25,376 nt of DNA from Candidatus Peribacteraceae bacterium (lineage in GTDB: Bacteria > Patescibacteriota > Gracilibacteria > Peribacterales > Peribacteraceae): assembly GCA_013140485.1 (NCBI GenBank), contig JABFSS010000029.1, positions 1-25,376 on the forward strand. Direction: 5' to 3'. The notes beneath the pieces were generated by a model. It was not told the origin of the DNA and searched no databases. It was given only the letters and a program-made list of their open reading frames with translations. This document shows, one piece after another, positions 1 to 7,453 of this stretch. Within the stretch, counting starts at the first letter, position 1. Every line of letters begins with the position of its first letter. The translations under genes were made by a program, and so were the position numbers.

Positions 1-314
1 CTCCAGAAGAGAATCTTGTTCATGACGATGATGTCCGGCTTCTCGTGCTTGATAATACGGCGGACGAATCCGCTGAATCCGAAGGCGATGCCGTAGTTCC
101 AGGGATCGGGCAGAAAAATATCTTTCTTCCGGTGGATCGTGAGAGTGGGGGAAACAACCTCCGTCCGCTCAGATGTTCCTTGCATATCTTCCGACATACA
201 TGCGACGACGACACGGTAGCCCAGCCGCTGCCACAATTCCGCCAACTTCACCGAACTGACCATCCAGCGATGGGGTTCTTTCCAGTAGGGGGTGATCAGG
301 AGAATTTTTTTCAT
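1..314 (-). CDS. Glycosyltransferase N-terminal part (GT4-like), cut by window edge
   Basis: The minus strand stays open from an ATG at 314 to the window edge, about 104 codons. The product begins MKKILLITPYWKEPHRWMVS, continues with a KLAELWQRLGYRVVVAC segment, and ends near a KHEKPDIIVMNKILFW segment. A short hydrophobic strand, then a helix ending in 'LGYRVVVAC', then a 'KPDIIV' strand is the usual N-terminal Rossmann pattern of GT-B glycosyltransferases of family GT4. The catalytic C-terminal domain lies outside the window, so the donor sugar cannot be read. It is the last visible gene of a minus-strand glycosylation operon. A GAGG about five bases before the ATG gives it one of the few Shine-Dalgarno-like signals here. 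Family is inferred from fold pattern only. Confidence 0.7.
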   Translation of the reverse strand, partial: MKKILLITPYWKEPHRWMVSSVKLAELWQRLGYRVVVACMSEDMQGTSERTEVVSPTLTIHRKKDIFLPDPWNYGIAFGFSGFVRRIIKHEKPDIIVMNKILFW

Positions 315-324
315 GTCCTCACGG

Positions 325-395
325 AGTGAAAAGTGAACAGTGAACAGTGAATAGTAAAGGAATCATTTTTCACTATTCACTTTTAACTTTTCACT
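325..395. repeat. Hairpin-forming short-period repeat
   Basis: The left arm (325-355) is built from near-identical 7-base units of the type AGTGAAC. The right arm (372-395) is an imperfect reverse complement. The element fills the gap between the GT4-like gene and the DUF2304 gene. It supplies the last residues of DUF2304 (ending KLKVNSEK), so it has reached into the coding frame. Confidence 0.7.
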
Positions 396-731
396 GCCTA
401 AGCCTGCTTCTCGCAATGCCATCTCCCGCACGATCTTCGTCTGCCGTCGTTCCAGCTCTTCCAGCCGGATGATCATGTAAAACACCATGAAGAAGAGAAT
501 CCCCAGCGCAGTGAAGATGACGGCGTTCTCGCGGTTTTCAATGCCCGTGACGGTGGAGAGATACGCGAGAAACGACGGGAACATGGCGACCGCGGCGACC
601 GCGCTCCAGAAGACGGTCCAGAAGAACGCTTCCCACACAGTCTTCTTCTGCCGCATGACGAGGTTCCATGCGTACACGATCGCGGTGAGCGCGATGATCG
701 GCGCGACGATCTGGTAGGGGGTGAGGGTCAT
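363..731 (-). CDS. DUF2304-family membrane protein
   Basis: A 122-residue protein with three likely membrane segments (about residues 8-26, 32-55 and 68-89), followed by a charged helix containing RLEELERRQTKIVREMAL. This arrangement, with the final 'RLEELE' amphipathic helix, is typical of DUF2304, a family of unknown biochemical function often encoded next to GT2 glycosyltransferases of the dolichyl-phosphate-mannose-synthase type, as it is here. A membrane role supporting polyprenyl-linked sugar transfer is a guess from that context. The start codon lies nine bases after a TATACT hexamer (741-746, minus strand). The C-terminal tail (GLGSEKLKVNSEK) comes from the neighbouring repeat and is probably not conserved. 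Confidence 0.8.
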   Translation of the reverse strand: MTLTPYQIVAPIIALTAIVYAWNLVMRQKKTVWEAFFWTVFWSAVAAVAMFPSFLAYLSTVTGIENRENAVIFTALGILFFMVFYMIIRLEELERRQTKIVREMALREAGLGSEKLKVNSEK

Positions 732-737
732 CGGACT

Positions 738-857
738 TTTAGTATATTAGTGTATTAGTTATTAGTGTATTCGTCTTTTAGTGCCTTAAAAACAGAATAG
801 TGGCTCTCGGGGCGCACTAATATACTAATCACTAATAACTAATAACGAACGAATTAG
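738..857. repeat. Hairpin-forming short-period repeat (TTAGTRT-type units)
   Basis: The left arm (about 738-773) holds repeated TTAGTATA/TTAGTGTA/TTAGTTAT units. The right arm (about 813-857) is a near reverse complement. It occupies almost the whole gap between the GT2 and DUF2304 genes and touches the GT2 stop codon. The unit sequence differs from the other hairpin repeats in the window although the design is the same. Confidence 0.7.
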
Positions 858-1534
858 CGCAGGAACGACCTCAAGAGAATCTTCAGCGCCGTCTTCACCC
901 CATTCCCAAACGACTGCCCCTTCGCCAGCGTGTATTCCGAATAGAGAACTTTCGTCGGCACCTGCGCGATGCGCCATTTGTGTTGCACCGCCTCGCGCAC
1001 AATCTCGGTACAGAATTCGAAGCCGCTCATGCGCAGGTCGACCTGGGCGAGCGCCTTGGGGCCGAAGACTTTGTAGCCCGACTGGCTGTCTTGCACCCAT
1101 TTTCCCGTCGCGACGAGCGTCACGACGTTTCCGATGCCGTTGAAGAAGCGCCGGATCAGCGGGATCCGGTTGCCCTTGCCGTCCGGGCGCACGCCGAAGC
1201 GGTTGGCAAAGACGATGTCGGCGGCGTCGCGCTGTACGGGTTCCAACAGGCGCGGAATGTCGGCGGGATCATGCTGTTCGTCGGCGTCGAGCGTCACTAC
1301 CGCGGTCGCGCCCATGCGGCGGGCGGCTTCAAGCCCGGTCATGGTCGCGGCTCCCGCGCCGCCGTTTTGCCCGTGACGGATTACCTGCGCTCCGGCTTTC
1401 GTGGCTGTACTTGACGTATCGTCCGTCGATCCGTCATCAACGACGATCACCGCGTCCACGTACTTGCGCGCCGCGGAGACCACGTTGCCGACGCGGCTCG
1501 CTTCGTTGTAGGCGGGGATGACGGCGACCAACAT
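854..1534 (-). CDS. GT2 glycosyltransferase, dolichyl-phosphate mannosyltransferase type
   Basis: A 226-residue GT-A fold glycosyltransferase. Visible motifs are VIPAYNEAS near residue 6, VVDDGSTDDT at 31-40 (nucleotide-binding Asp pair) and TLDADEQHDP at 81-90 (the DxD metal site). An 'SGYKVF' and a 'GFEFCTEIV' segment follow, as in DPM1/DPMS-like enzymes. It has no C-terminal membrane segments, so it is probably a cytosolic-face enzyme moving a sugar from a nucleotide donor to a polyprenyl phosphate. The start is five bases after the stop of the upstream GT-C-like gene, with no ribosome site visible, so translation is probably coupled. Family assignment is firm; the sugar and acceptor are not determined. 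Confidence 0.9.
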   Translation of the reverse strand: MLVAVIPAYNEASRVGNVVSAARKYVDAVIVVDDGSTDDTSSTATKAGAQVIRHGQNGGAGAATMTGLEAARRMGATAVVTLDADEQHDPADIPRLLEPVQRDAADIVFANRFGVRPDGKGNRIPLIRRFFNGIGNVVTLVATGKWVQDSQSGYKVFGPKALAQVDLRMSGFEFCTEIVREAVQHKWRIAQVPTKVLYSEYTLAKGQSFGNGVKTALKILLRSFLR

Positions 1535-1539
1535 GGTTT

Positions 1540-4539
1540 TTACGGAATCAAAATAAACGCAATGCCCGCCTTCTCATCGCTGAGCACCACTTGCATGCCG
1601 GAACTCTTATCGTTTACGTAGGCGACAAACGCATTCACCTTCTTGTGCAGCGATCCCTGAGCGTCGCGCTCGATCGTCGGCGTGTTCATGTCGAAGACGA
1701 TGCTATTGAACCCGAGCGCTTTAAAACGCTTGGTCGTCAATTCGGGGTTCCGTTCCTGGTAGAGGCAATTAAAGACGTCGAGCTGGTGGTCGCTGATGGC
1801 GATGACCTCCAGGTTCTTTGGAATGAAGTACGCGATGAACGTCCCGACACGGTAGAGATACGGGCGGCCCGGAACACTGCCATGGCGGTCCACGACGATC
1901 TCGCTGATGCCGCCGTAGTAGGGGATCGTGATTTCGCGCATGGCGTCGGCAGATACCTTTCCCATGGAATACTCGAAAATATTCCGCTGTTGCTCGAATT
2001 GCCAGAAACGCATCCCGAAGGCCATGATCAGCGAGAAGCCGATCAAGATCCCCGCCGCCACGCGGTTCTGCGTGTCCGGCGCCCGTATGACGAGCGCTTC
2101 GATCCCCACGATGAGTCCCAGAAGCATGCTCACGCCGTACCAGGGGATTCCGTTGGCGACGAACATCCACTGAAGCAATAGAACGAACGTGCCGAGCGTG
2201 AGCCAGCGCAGCCACCGCGATTCTTTTTTCCAGAAGTACGGCAGCAGGAGCAAGAGCGGGAAGAGCAACAGCGCGGGAAGCGTCGTCACGTAGTAGCCGG
2301 TCGAATCCAAGTTCATCACCGTTCTCCACGGCAACGTCAGGTAATGCGACCAGCCATGTTCAAATCCCCAGTACCGGTCGAGTTCCTCCTTCGCGCCGGT
2401 CGGTTTGCAGGCGGAGTCCTCCAAGTTCACGGCGAGCTCCGGCGGCAAATTGGTGATCTCCACCCCGGGAGAGAGATTGTTCGGCGCCGAGAATTCCAGC
2501 CGCGGAATGATTCTTCCCGATTCAATGTTGTTGTGCAGGATCCAAGGAAGAATGGCCGCCGCCATACCCAGTCCAAAGACCGCGCACAGTTTTGCGACGG
2601 GCAGCAGCGCATGACGCTTGCGGACGAGAGGAGCCGCGATGCAGGCGACGCCCAGAACGGTCAAAACGATCAGGAAGATCGTGGACGTACTCTCGCTCAC
2701 GGCGACGCCGGTCGCGCGCAGGAGGATTTCGTCGATGGAAAACGTATTCTGTTTCGCCAGCGCAGCGAATGTCAGGAGTGCTCCTCCGACGAATGCAACC
2801 GGGTGGATCGTCGCGCCCAGAAGGATCGCGCCGAGGGCGAACACCGACATGGCCGCGGTCACCTTCGTCGCGAAGGCAAACCCAATGAATAATCCCGATA
2901 AGAAAATCAATCGTAGAGACGCAAATCGTAAAGACGCAAAATTTTGCGTCTCTGAGCCATCATCCGCCGGGGGTTCATCCTGCGGCGGAGTCACTGCCAG
3001 CAGCAGCATGAGTATTGCCAGCGCCGAAAAGAAAAAGATCGCATTGTCGATCTTCATGTCGGCAAAGGAGAAGTGGCCGATCAACGGAAGTCCACAGTAG
3101 AAAAGCGCACTCAGGAATCCGGCCTTCTTTCCCAAGAATGTCCGTGCGAACACGAAGACGGACATCGCGGCGAGCAGACCCGCCGACCAGTTGACCATCA
3201 TGGAGGCGGTCGAGCCGAACGGCGCGTTGTAGCCGAAAAGAAGAAAGCCGACCGAGGTCAGGTACGTCCAGTCGAACGGCGACATCGACGCGATGAAGTG
3301 GCCGTAACTCACGAGCAGGCGCGGGCGGTTCAAGTAACTGCCGAGATCGTCCCAGCCGATGGGAAATGGGCGGACGACTTCGAGAAAGTTCAGGGCGATA
3401 TAGCTGATGAGCAACCATCCGAGCAGGAGCGAGAGGTCCCACCACGTGTACTCGCGTTCCCAGGTGTGGAACAAGAACCGCTTGAGCCAGTACCGCGCGT
3501 GCGGGAAACCGGCGATCGGAATTGCAACGGCGAGTATCCAGCCCGCTTTCGCCACGTACAGTCCTGCGACGGCGATGCACCAGAGCAACACGATCATTCC
3601 GCATGCCCCGAGCCCAACGCTTACGATCGCTTCGAGCATCGGTGACGAAAACCCGGAGTTTTCCCTCCTCGAGTGCCGCGACGCCCAATGCAGGAGCGAC
3701 CGGCCCAGCACCAAAAATTCGAACAGCAGCGCGAGTACAAAAAGCACCTGTGTCAGGATGCGCGTCACGAACGCCGTTTGAATGCATCGCATCCGCAGCG
3801 AATAGAGCTGCGCGCCGGCCTCCGATTGTCCGTACGACGTCAAACAATTGCGCGCGAGCAGGTCTTCATAGTCTTTGTGCAGCGCTTCGAGAGCCGGTTC
3901 ACTCACGTTGTACGTGTCCTTCGTCGGTTCGGGATAAAAACGCACCGGCGCTCCGTTCACCGATCCGAAACTCAGCGTGGTGGAGAAGAGCCACACGCTC
4001 GCGACGAAGAGCAGGAGGATCTTCCACGGCGCCCACGTCACGTTCAGCAATGCATCTCGTTTTCCGTACATTCCCACGAACAATATTGCGAAAATTTCTG
4101 TGCCCATGAGAATCCTTTCAAGCCTGCTAAACGGGTACAACCAAACAAAACCTCTATCGGCGATAACTACCAAGATGAGCACGCCAATACTCGCCCACCA
4201 GGGAATACCCTGATGGAAGTTCCATGTTTTCGTACTACTGTATTTCCAGACAATAAAACCGAGATAGACGAAAAGCGTCATTAGCAAATACCAAAGGAAC
4301 GGCTCGGCCCGGGCGATGGTGTTCCATATGAACGGCGTGAGCGTCGAGATTCCCCTGCAGATATAGGACGTGGCGTCGCAGGACGCCGTGACCGAGTCGA
4401 TCGACGCATCCGACATCAGCGCGGCCCCGTGATACGGGACGCCGAGGTAATAGAGGAGGGTGTAGCCGCCCCAGACAATGAGCATCACAAACAGGGCAAT
4501 GCTCATGTATTGAATCGTTCGGGAATTCATCGGGCCCAT
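1540..4539 (-). CDS. Large multi-pass membrane protein, GT-C-like glycosyltransferase
   Basis: A 999-residue integral membrane protein with many hydrophobic segments. The first ~380 residues carry a block of about nine membrane helices with a soluble loop near residues 200-250. The motif PIGWDDLGSYLNRP (Asp pair about residue 395) resembles the acidic first-loop motif of GT-C enzymes such as PMT/ArnT, and is followed by more helices and a C-terminal extracytoplasmic domain. Transfer of a polyprenyl-linked sugar to an envelope acceptor is inferred from this and from the adjacent GT2 and DUF2304 genes. I chose ATG 4539 (MGPMNSRTIQ) because a TATACC hexamer ends six bases upstream; an in-frame ATG at 4530 and a longer frame from 4566 also exist. 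An in-frame palindromic repeat lies at 2908-2953. Confidence 0.75.
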   Translation of the reverse strand: MGPMNSRTIQYMSIALFVMLIVWGGYTLLYYLGVPYHGAALMSDASIDSVTASCDATSYICRGISTLTPFIWNTIARAEPFLWYLLMTLFVYLGFIVWKYSSTKTWNFHQGIPWWASIGVLILVVIADRGFVWLYPFSRLERILMGTEIFAILFVGMYGKRDALLNVTWAPWKILLLFVASVWLFSTTLSFGSVNGAPVRFYPEPTKDTYNVSEPALEALHKDYEDLLARNCLTSYGQSEAGAQLYSLRMRCIQTAFVTRILTQVLFVLALLFEFLVLGRSLLHWASRHSRRENSGFSSPMLEAIVSVGLGACGMIVLLWCIAVAGLYVAKAGWILAVAIPIAGFPHARYWLKRFLFHTWEREYTWWDLSLLLGWLLISYIALNFLEVVRPFPIGWDDLGSYLNRPRLLVSYGHFIASMSPFDWTYLTSVGFLLFGYNAPFGSTASMMVNWSAGLLAAMSVFVFARTFLGKKAGFLSALFYCGLPLIGHFSFADMKIDNAIFFFSALAILMLLLAVTPPQDEPPADDGSETQNFASLRFASLRLIFLSGLFIGFAFATKVTAAMSVFALGAILLGATIHPVAFVGGALLTFAALAKQNTFSIDEILLRATGVAVSESTSTIFLIVLTVLGVACIAAPLVRKRHALLPVAKLCAVFGLGMAAAILPWILHNNIESGRIIPRLEFSAPNNLSPGVEITNLPPELAVNLEDSACKPTGAKEELDRYWGFEHGWSHYLTLPWRTVMNLDSTGYYVTTLPALLLFPLLLLLPYFWKKESRWLRWLTLGTFVLLLQWMFVANGIPWYGVSMLLGLIVGIEALVIRAPDTQNRVAAGILIGFSLIMAFGMRFWQFEQQRNIFEYSMGKVSADAMREITIPYYGGISEIVVDRHGSVPGRPYLYRVGTFIAYFIPKNLEVIAISDHQLDVFNCLYQERNPELTTKRFKALGFNSIVFDMNTPTIERDAQGSLHKKVNAFVAYVNDKSSGMQVVLSDEKAGIAFILIP
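2908..2953. repeat. Palindromic repeat inside a coding region
   Basis: Two 16-base near-copies (AATCGTAGAGACGCAA, then AATCGTAAAGACGCAA) run into a perfect 20-bp palindrome AGACGCAAAATTTTGCGTCT at 2932-2951. The element lies in frame in the GT-C-like gene and is translated as a TQNFASLRFASLRL segment in a loop before a membrane helix. Similar GTAGAGACGC palindromes are known as dispersed repeats in other bacteria such as cyanobacteria. Confidence 0.8.
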
Positions 4540-4545
4540 TGTAGC

Positions 4546-4553
4546 GGTATACT
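4546..4553. promoter_or_regulatory. Shared bidirectional -10 element between the GT-C-like gene and sufS
   Basis: GGTATACT reads TATACT on the plus strand (4548-4553) and TATACC on the minus strand (4551-4546). On the minus strand it ends six bases before ATG 4539. On the plus strand it would start transcription about 28 bases before the sufS GTG. No clear -35 boxes are seen. Confidence 0.5.
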
Positions 4554-4587
4554 GGCCGTCCCGCATACTTCGTCCCTCTCAGTACAA

Positions 4588-5859
4588 GTGCTCGATCTCC
4601 CCTCAATTCGACGGCAATTCCCCATTCTCTCACAAAAGATCGATGGGAAGCCGCTGATCTATCTTGATTCCGCCGCGACCACGCAGAAGCCGCAGGCGGT
4701 TTTGGACCGGATGCAGAAATTCTACGGAGAGGAGAATGCGAACGTGCACCGCGGGATGCACGTGCTCGCAGAGCGCGCGACCGTCGCGTACGAACATGCC
4801 CGAGTCACTGTCCAAAATTTCCTGAACGCCCAACGCCCGGAAGAAATCATTTTCACGAAAAGCTGCACGGAGAGCATTAACCTCGTCGCCCGCTCCTGGG
4901 GACGCGCGCATCTGCGCGAAGGCGACGCCGTCGTGCTCACAGTGCTCGAACATCACAGCAACGTGGTTCCCTGGCTGCAGCTTAAAGAGGACCTCGGCAT
5001 CGATATCCAATGGATCGACATCGACGATCACGGTCATCTCAAAACGGAAATGCTGGATGCGTTTCTCAAAAAGGGAAACGTCAAACTCGTGGCGGTCACT
5101 GCGCAGAGCAACGTGCTCGGCGTCCGTCCGCCGCTCCCAGACATCATCACCAAAGCGCACGCGCACGGCGCGCTGGTCCTGGTCGACGCCGCGCAGTCGG
5201 TCGCCCATCACCAGACCGACGTACAGGAACTCGATTGCGACTTTCTCGCGTTCAGCGGGCACAAGCTCTACGGCCCCGGCGGCATCGGCGTCCTGTACGG
5301 CAAAAAGGAACATCTGGAATCCATGCCTCCGTTCCTCGGCGGCGGAATGATGATTCAAGAAGTGCATCAAGACCGCTTCACGCCCGCGGATATCCCGCAG
5401 AAGTTCGAAGCGGGAACTCCGGCGATAGCCGAAGCTGTGGGTCTTGCGGCGGCCATCGAATGGATCGGGCAATATTCGTGGGAGGAGATTGAGGATCATG
5501 AGCAGTCCTTGATTGCCGCGGCCGTCGAGACACTCCATGTCATTCCGAAAATCACGATTCTCGGTCCGGGCAATGGAGGGGCAAGGCATGGTTCGGCTTC
5601 GCTCACCACAGGTGCCTTGCCCTTACAATCCGGGTGTCTGAGCTTCGTCACAGAAGGAGTTCATCCTCACGATCTCACCGAAATCCTCGGTCGGCAGGGC
5701 ATCTGCCTCCGCGCCGGTCATCATTGCACGCAGCCGCTCCACCGGCGACTGGGGATCACCGCTTCGACGAGATTGAGTGTGGGGATCTACAATACAGAGG
5801 AAGAAATCACCCCCGTGCGCACAGCGGTGATACAAGCCGTGAAGAAACTCTCCTCATGA
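4588..5859 (+). CDS. sufS: Cysteine desulfurase SufS
   Basis: A PLP-dependent class V aminotransferase-fold enzyme (423 residues) that takes sulfur from L-cysteine for iron-sulfur cluster assembly. The start region reads VLDLPSIRRQFPIL, followed by IYLDSAATTQKP. The PLP lysine is in SGHKLYGPGG (about K226) and the catalytic cysteine in RAGHHCTQPL (about C380), both as expected for SufS. GTG 4588 is chosen because the conserved N-terminus begins there; the frame stays open upstream but that part has no family likeness. No Shine-Dalgarno is seen. Residues about 329-349 (from NGGARHGSASL to the glycine before CLSF) are extra compared with the family and come from a palindromic repeat. SufU lies about 1 kb downstream; no sufBCD is present in the window. 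Confidence 0.95.
   Translation: MLDLPSIRRQFPILSQKIDGKPLIYLDSAATTQKPQAVLDRMQKFYGEENANVHRGMHVLAERATVAYEHARVTVQNFLNAQRPEEIIFTKSCTESINLVARSWGRAHLREGDAVVLTVLEHHSNVVPWLQLKEDLGIDIQWIDIDDHGHLKTEMLDAFLKKGNVKLVAVTAQSNVLGVRPPLPDIITKAHAHGALVLVDAAQSVAHHQTDVQELDCDFLAFSGHKLYGPGGIGVLYGKKEHLESMPPFLGGGMMIQEVHQDRFTPADIPQKFEAGTPAIAEAVGLAAAIEWIGQYSWEEIEDHEQSLIAAAVETLHVIPKITILGPGNGGARHGSASLTTGALPLQSGCLSFVTEGVHPHDLTEILGRQGICLRAGHHCTQPLHRRLGITASTRLSVGIYNTEEEITPVRTAVIQAVKKLSS
5579..5622. repeat. Palindromic repeat inserted in sufS
   Basis: Two 10-base arms, GGGCAAGGCA (5579-5588) and TGCCTTGCCC (5613-5622), enclose a 24-base loop containing TTCGGCTTCGCTCACC. The element is in frame and accounts for most of the extra ~20 residues between the ITILGPG and CLSFVTEGVHPHDL segments of SufS. 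Confidence 0.75.
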
Positions 5860-6771
5860 TGATTTCTGTTTGTGCAAAAGTTCCTGAAGAGAATTGTGTA
5901 TCTGTATCCGCACTCTGCTGAAGAATGCTTCCCAAGGCCTCTTGTCCGGCTCAATAGTCGGATGCAGGTCGGAAGGCAGGCCGGCAGCTTTCTTTAATTT
6001 CCTCTGCCCCCTCTTGATCTGTGCGATACGGGAATCGGTGATAGGTCCTACTTTTATTGTCTCCAGTGTTCGCGTCCGCACATGCAGATATATCCGGAGA
6101 GACTCCACGACTTGACGGTGTGTCTGCAGAGCGATGTTACGTGGTTCAAGACGCTTGAGGAGGTCGTACATCTGGATGATTCGAAGCGCATTGTCGGGCA
6201 CATCTTTCCAGGAGAATTTCCACGTCTGCAACACTTTCTCCCATCCGGAAATAGAGCTCCCCAATTTTTGTGCACATGAGTCAGAAGATATCTGCTCGCA
6301 CAATTCTTTGATTTCTTGCAGACAGTCTCGCAGTACCACTGATTTACCGAAGTCCTCTTTCATGGGCTTGCAGTGGTAGTGTGCTTCGGCGACATGTGCG
6401 AGAAATGATCTGGAATCAGGACCGCCTTTCTCCTCCAAGAGCGGAGCCGATTCGATCAGAGACGCATCAGCGATTTCCATCGCCTTGGCGAATGTCAGTA
6501 ATCGATTCACAGGCTCCCTCATCAGAGCAGACCAGCTGCTGTTGGCGTATTTCCTATCCAAATCTCTCCACAGTTCTACGGCTTTACTCGTGCGTTTAAC
6601 GAGCTCGTTGACCGTGTCGATCTCCGCAATACCATCGAGTAGGTCCGATAATTCCACGGCAACGAGTGCCTCATCGCGTGCTTTGATAGGGAGAAAATCG
6701 ATCGCGTCATCATCGTCTGATGGATGCTCAAGCAACTGGAGGCGCTTATCATTGTGCGGCTCGGTGGTCAT
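5854..6771 (-). CDS. Hypothetical protein, mostly helical
   Basis: A 305-residue soluble protein with no signal peptide or membrane segment, and I recognise no domain. It begins MTTEPHNDKRLQLLEHPSDD, has an acidic stretch (SDDDDAIDF), then long helix-rich segments, and a basic patch near residue 250 (KRGQRKLKKAAG). It sits on the opposite strand between sufS and sufU. Its end overlaps the sufS end by six bases (stop codons back to back). The start is well supported: a full promoter (TTGCAA, 17 bases, CATAAT) ends six bases before ATG 6771. The whole gene is more AT-rich than sufS, which fits a lineage-specific or acquired gene. Function unknown. Confidence 0.75.
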   Translation of the reverse strand: MTTEPHNDKRLQLLEHPSDDDDAIDFLPIKARDEALVAVELSDLLDGIAEIDTVNELVKRTSKAVELWRDLDRKYANSSWSALMREPVNRLLTFAKAMEIADASLIESAPLLEEKGGPDSRSFLAHVAEAHYHCKPMKEDFGKSVVLRDCLQEIKELCEQISSDSCAQKLGSSISGWEKVLQTWKFSWKDVPDNALRIIQMYDLLKRLEPRNIALQTHRQVVESLRIYLHVRTRTLETIKVGPITDSRIAQIKRGQRKLKKAAGLPSDLHPTIEPDKRPWEAFFSRVRIQIHNSLQELLHKQKSS

Positions 6772-6777
6772 ATTGTT

Positions 6778-6806
6778 ATTATGTAATAATTTTAATATAT
6801 TTGCAA
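6778..6806 (-). promoter_or_regulatory. Sigma-70-type promoter, leaderless spacing
   Basis: On the minus strand TTGCAA (6806-6801), a 17-base AT-rich spacer, and CATAAT (6783-6778) end six bases before the ATG of the 305-residue hypothetical gene. The same TTGCAA-17-CATAAT-6-ATG layout precedes the gene at 15014. Confidence 0.65.
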
Positions 6807-6863
6807 TACCCCCTGGATGGCCTGAAAATCAGGGTATTTTCAATTGCAGGTAGCATTATGGTC

Positions 6864-7286
6864 ATGGACCTCTACGCCGAGAATATTCTCGATCACTATC
6901 GGCACCCGCGCTGCAAGACACGTCTGCCGTCACCCACAGTCACGCATGACGAAGTGAACCTGAGTTGTGGCGACGCGGTCACGCTCGATCTGCTCATCAA
7001 CGGCGATCATCTTCAAGAAATCGGATGGGAGGGGGGCGGATGCGCGATCAGCCAGGCAGCGATGTCGCTGCTCAGTGAAAAACTCCAGGGGGAATCATTA
7101 GAGGACGTCGAGTCGCTCAAAAAAGAAGATGTGTACGAACTGCTCGGCGTTCCCGTCGGGCCGAGACGGACGAAGTGTGCATTGCTCGGATTTCATACGT
7201 TGAAGAATGCCCTGCGAAAATTTCATGGAGAGCAATCGCAGGGGTGGATGGATACGGTGGAGAGTGGAGCCGCCCACGGGAATTGA
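6864..7286 (+). CDS. sufU: SufU-type iron-sulfur assembly protein
   Basis: A 140-residue SufU/IscU-family protein, the sulfur acceptor partner of SufS. It begins MDLYAENILDHYRHPR, typical for the family. The three conserved cysteines and the aspartate are all visible: LSCGD (C35, D37), GGGCAIS (C60) and RRTKCALLG (C105). In SufU this set binds zinc and accepts persulfide from SufS. ATG 6864 is preferred over ATG 6858 because TAGCAT at 6851-6856 ends seven bases upstream and the family begins near this residue. The last ~20 residues (from GEQSQGWMD on) go beyond the family's usual end. The stop codon lies inside the antisense of tRNA-Thr, so the two genes overlap by 22 bases. Confidence 0.93.
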   Translation: MDLYAENILDHYRHPRCKTRLPSPTVTHDEVNLSCGDAVTLDLLINGDHLQEIGWEGGGCAISQAAMSLLSEKLQGESLEDVESLKKEDVYELLGVPVGPRRTKCALLGFHTLKNALRKFHGEQSQGWMDTVESGAAHGN

Positions 7287-7339
7287 ACCCGTGACCCCAT
7301 CCTTACCATGGATGTGCTCTACCTCTGAGCTAGGGCGGC
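7265..7339 (-). tRNA. tRNA-Thr (anticodon GGU)
   Basis: The minus strand folds into a normal cloverleaf. The acceptor arms GCCGCCC and GGGCGGC pair fully, the anticodon arm is CATCC / loop ATGGTAA / GGATG with anticodon GGT (DNA), and the T-arm has loop TTCAATT. The discriminator is T and the CCA end is encoded. The 3' end overlaps the last 22 bases of sufU on the other strand. Confidence 0.95.
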
Positions 7340-7382
7340 TTGTTGCGAGAGGCCACACGCTACCAGTCTTCGCTTTCTTCGG

Positions 7383-7443
7383 AAAGCTACGCCTAGACAG
7401 GCCAGCCTTCGCGCTGCGATGCTACGGCTGGCAAGGCAGCTTT
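7383..7443. repeat. Imperfect palindromic intergenic repeat
   Basis: Nested arms AAAGCT/AGCTTT (7383-7388 and 7438-7443) and GCCAGCC/GGCTGGC (7401-7407 and 7426-7432) form a long hairpin between tRNA-Thr and the M50 protease gene. No gene is seen in 7340-7453. Confidence 0.6.
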
Positions 7444-7453
7444 CTCAGTGTCT

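Noticed and set aside
1591..4284. Long plus-strand frames opposite the GT-C-like gene
   Set aside because: They are antisense shadows in a GC-rich gene, with arginine-rich composition and no start signals.
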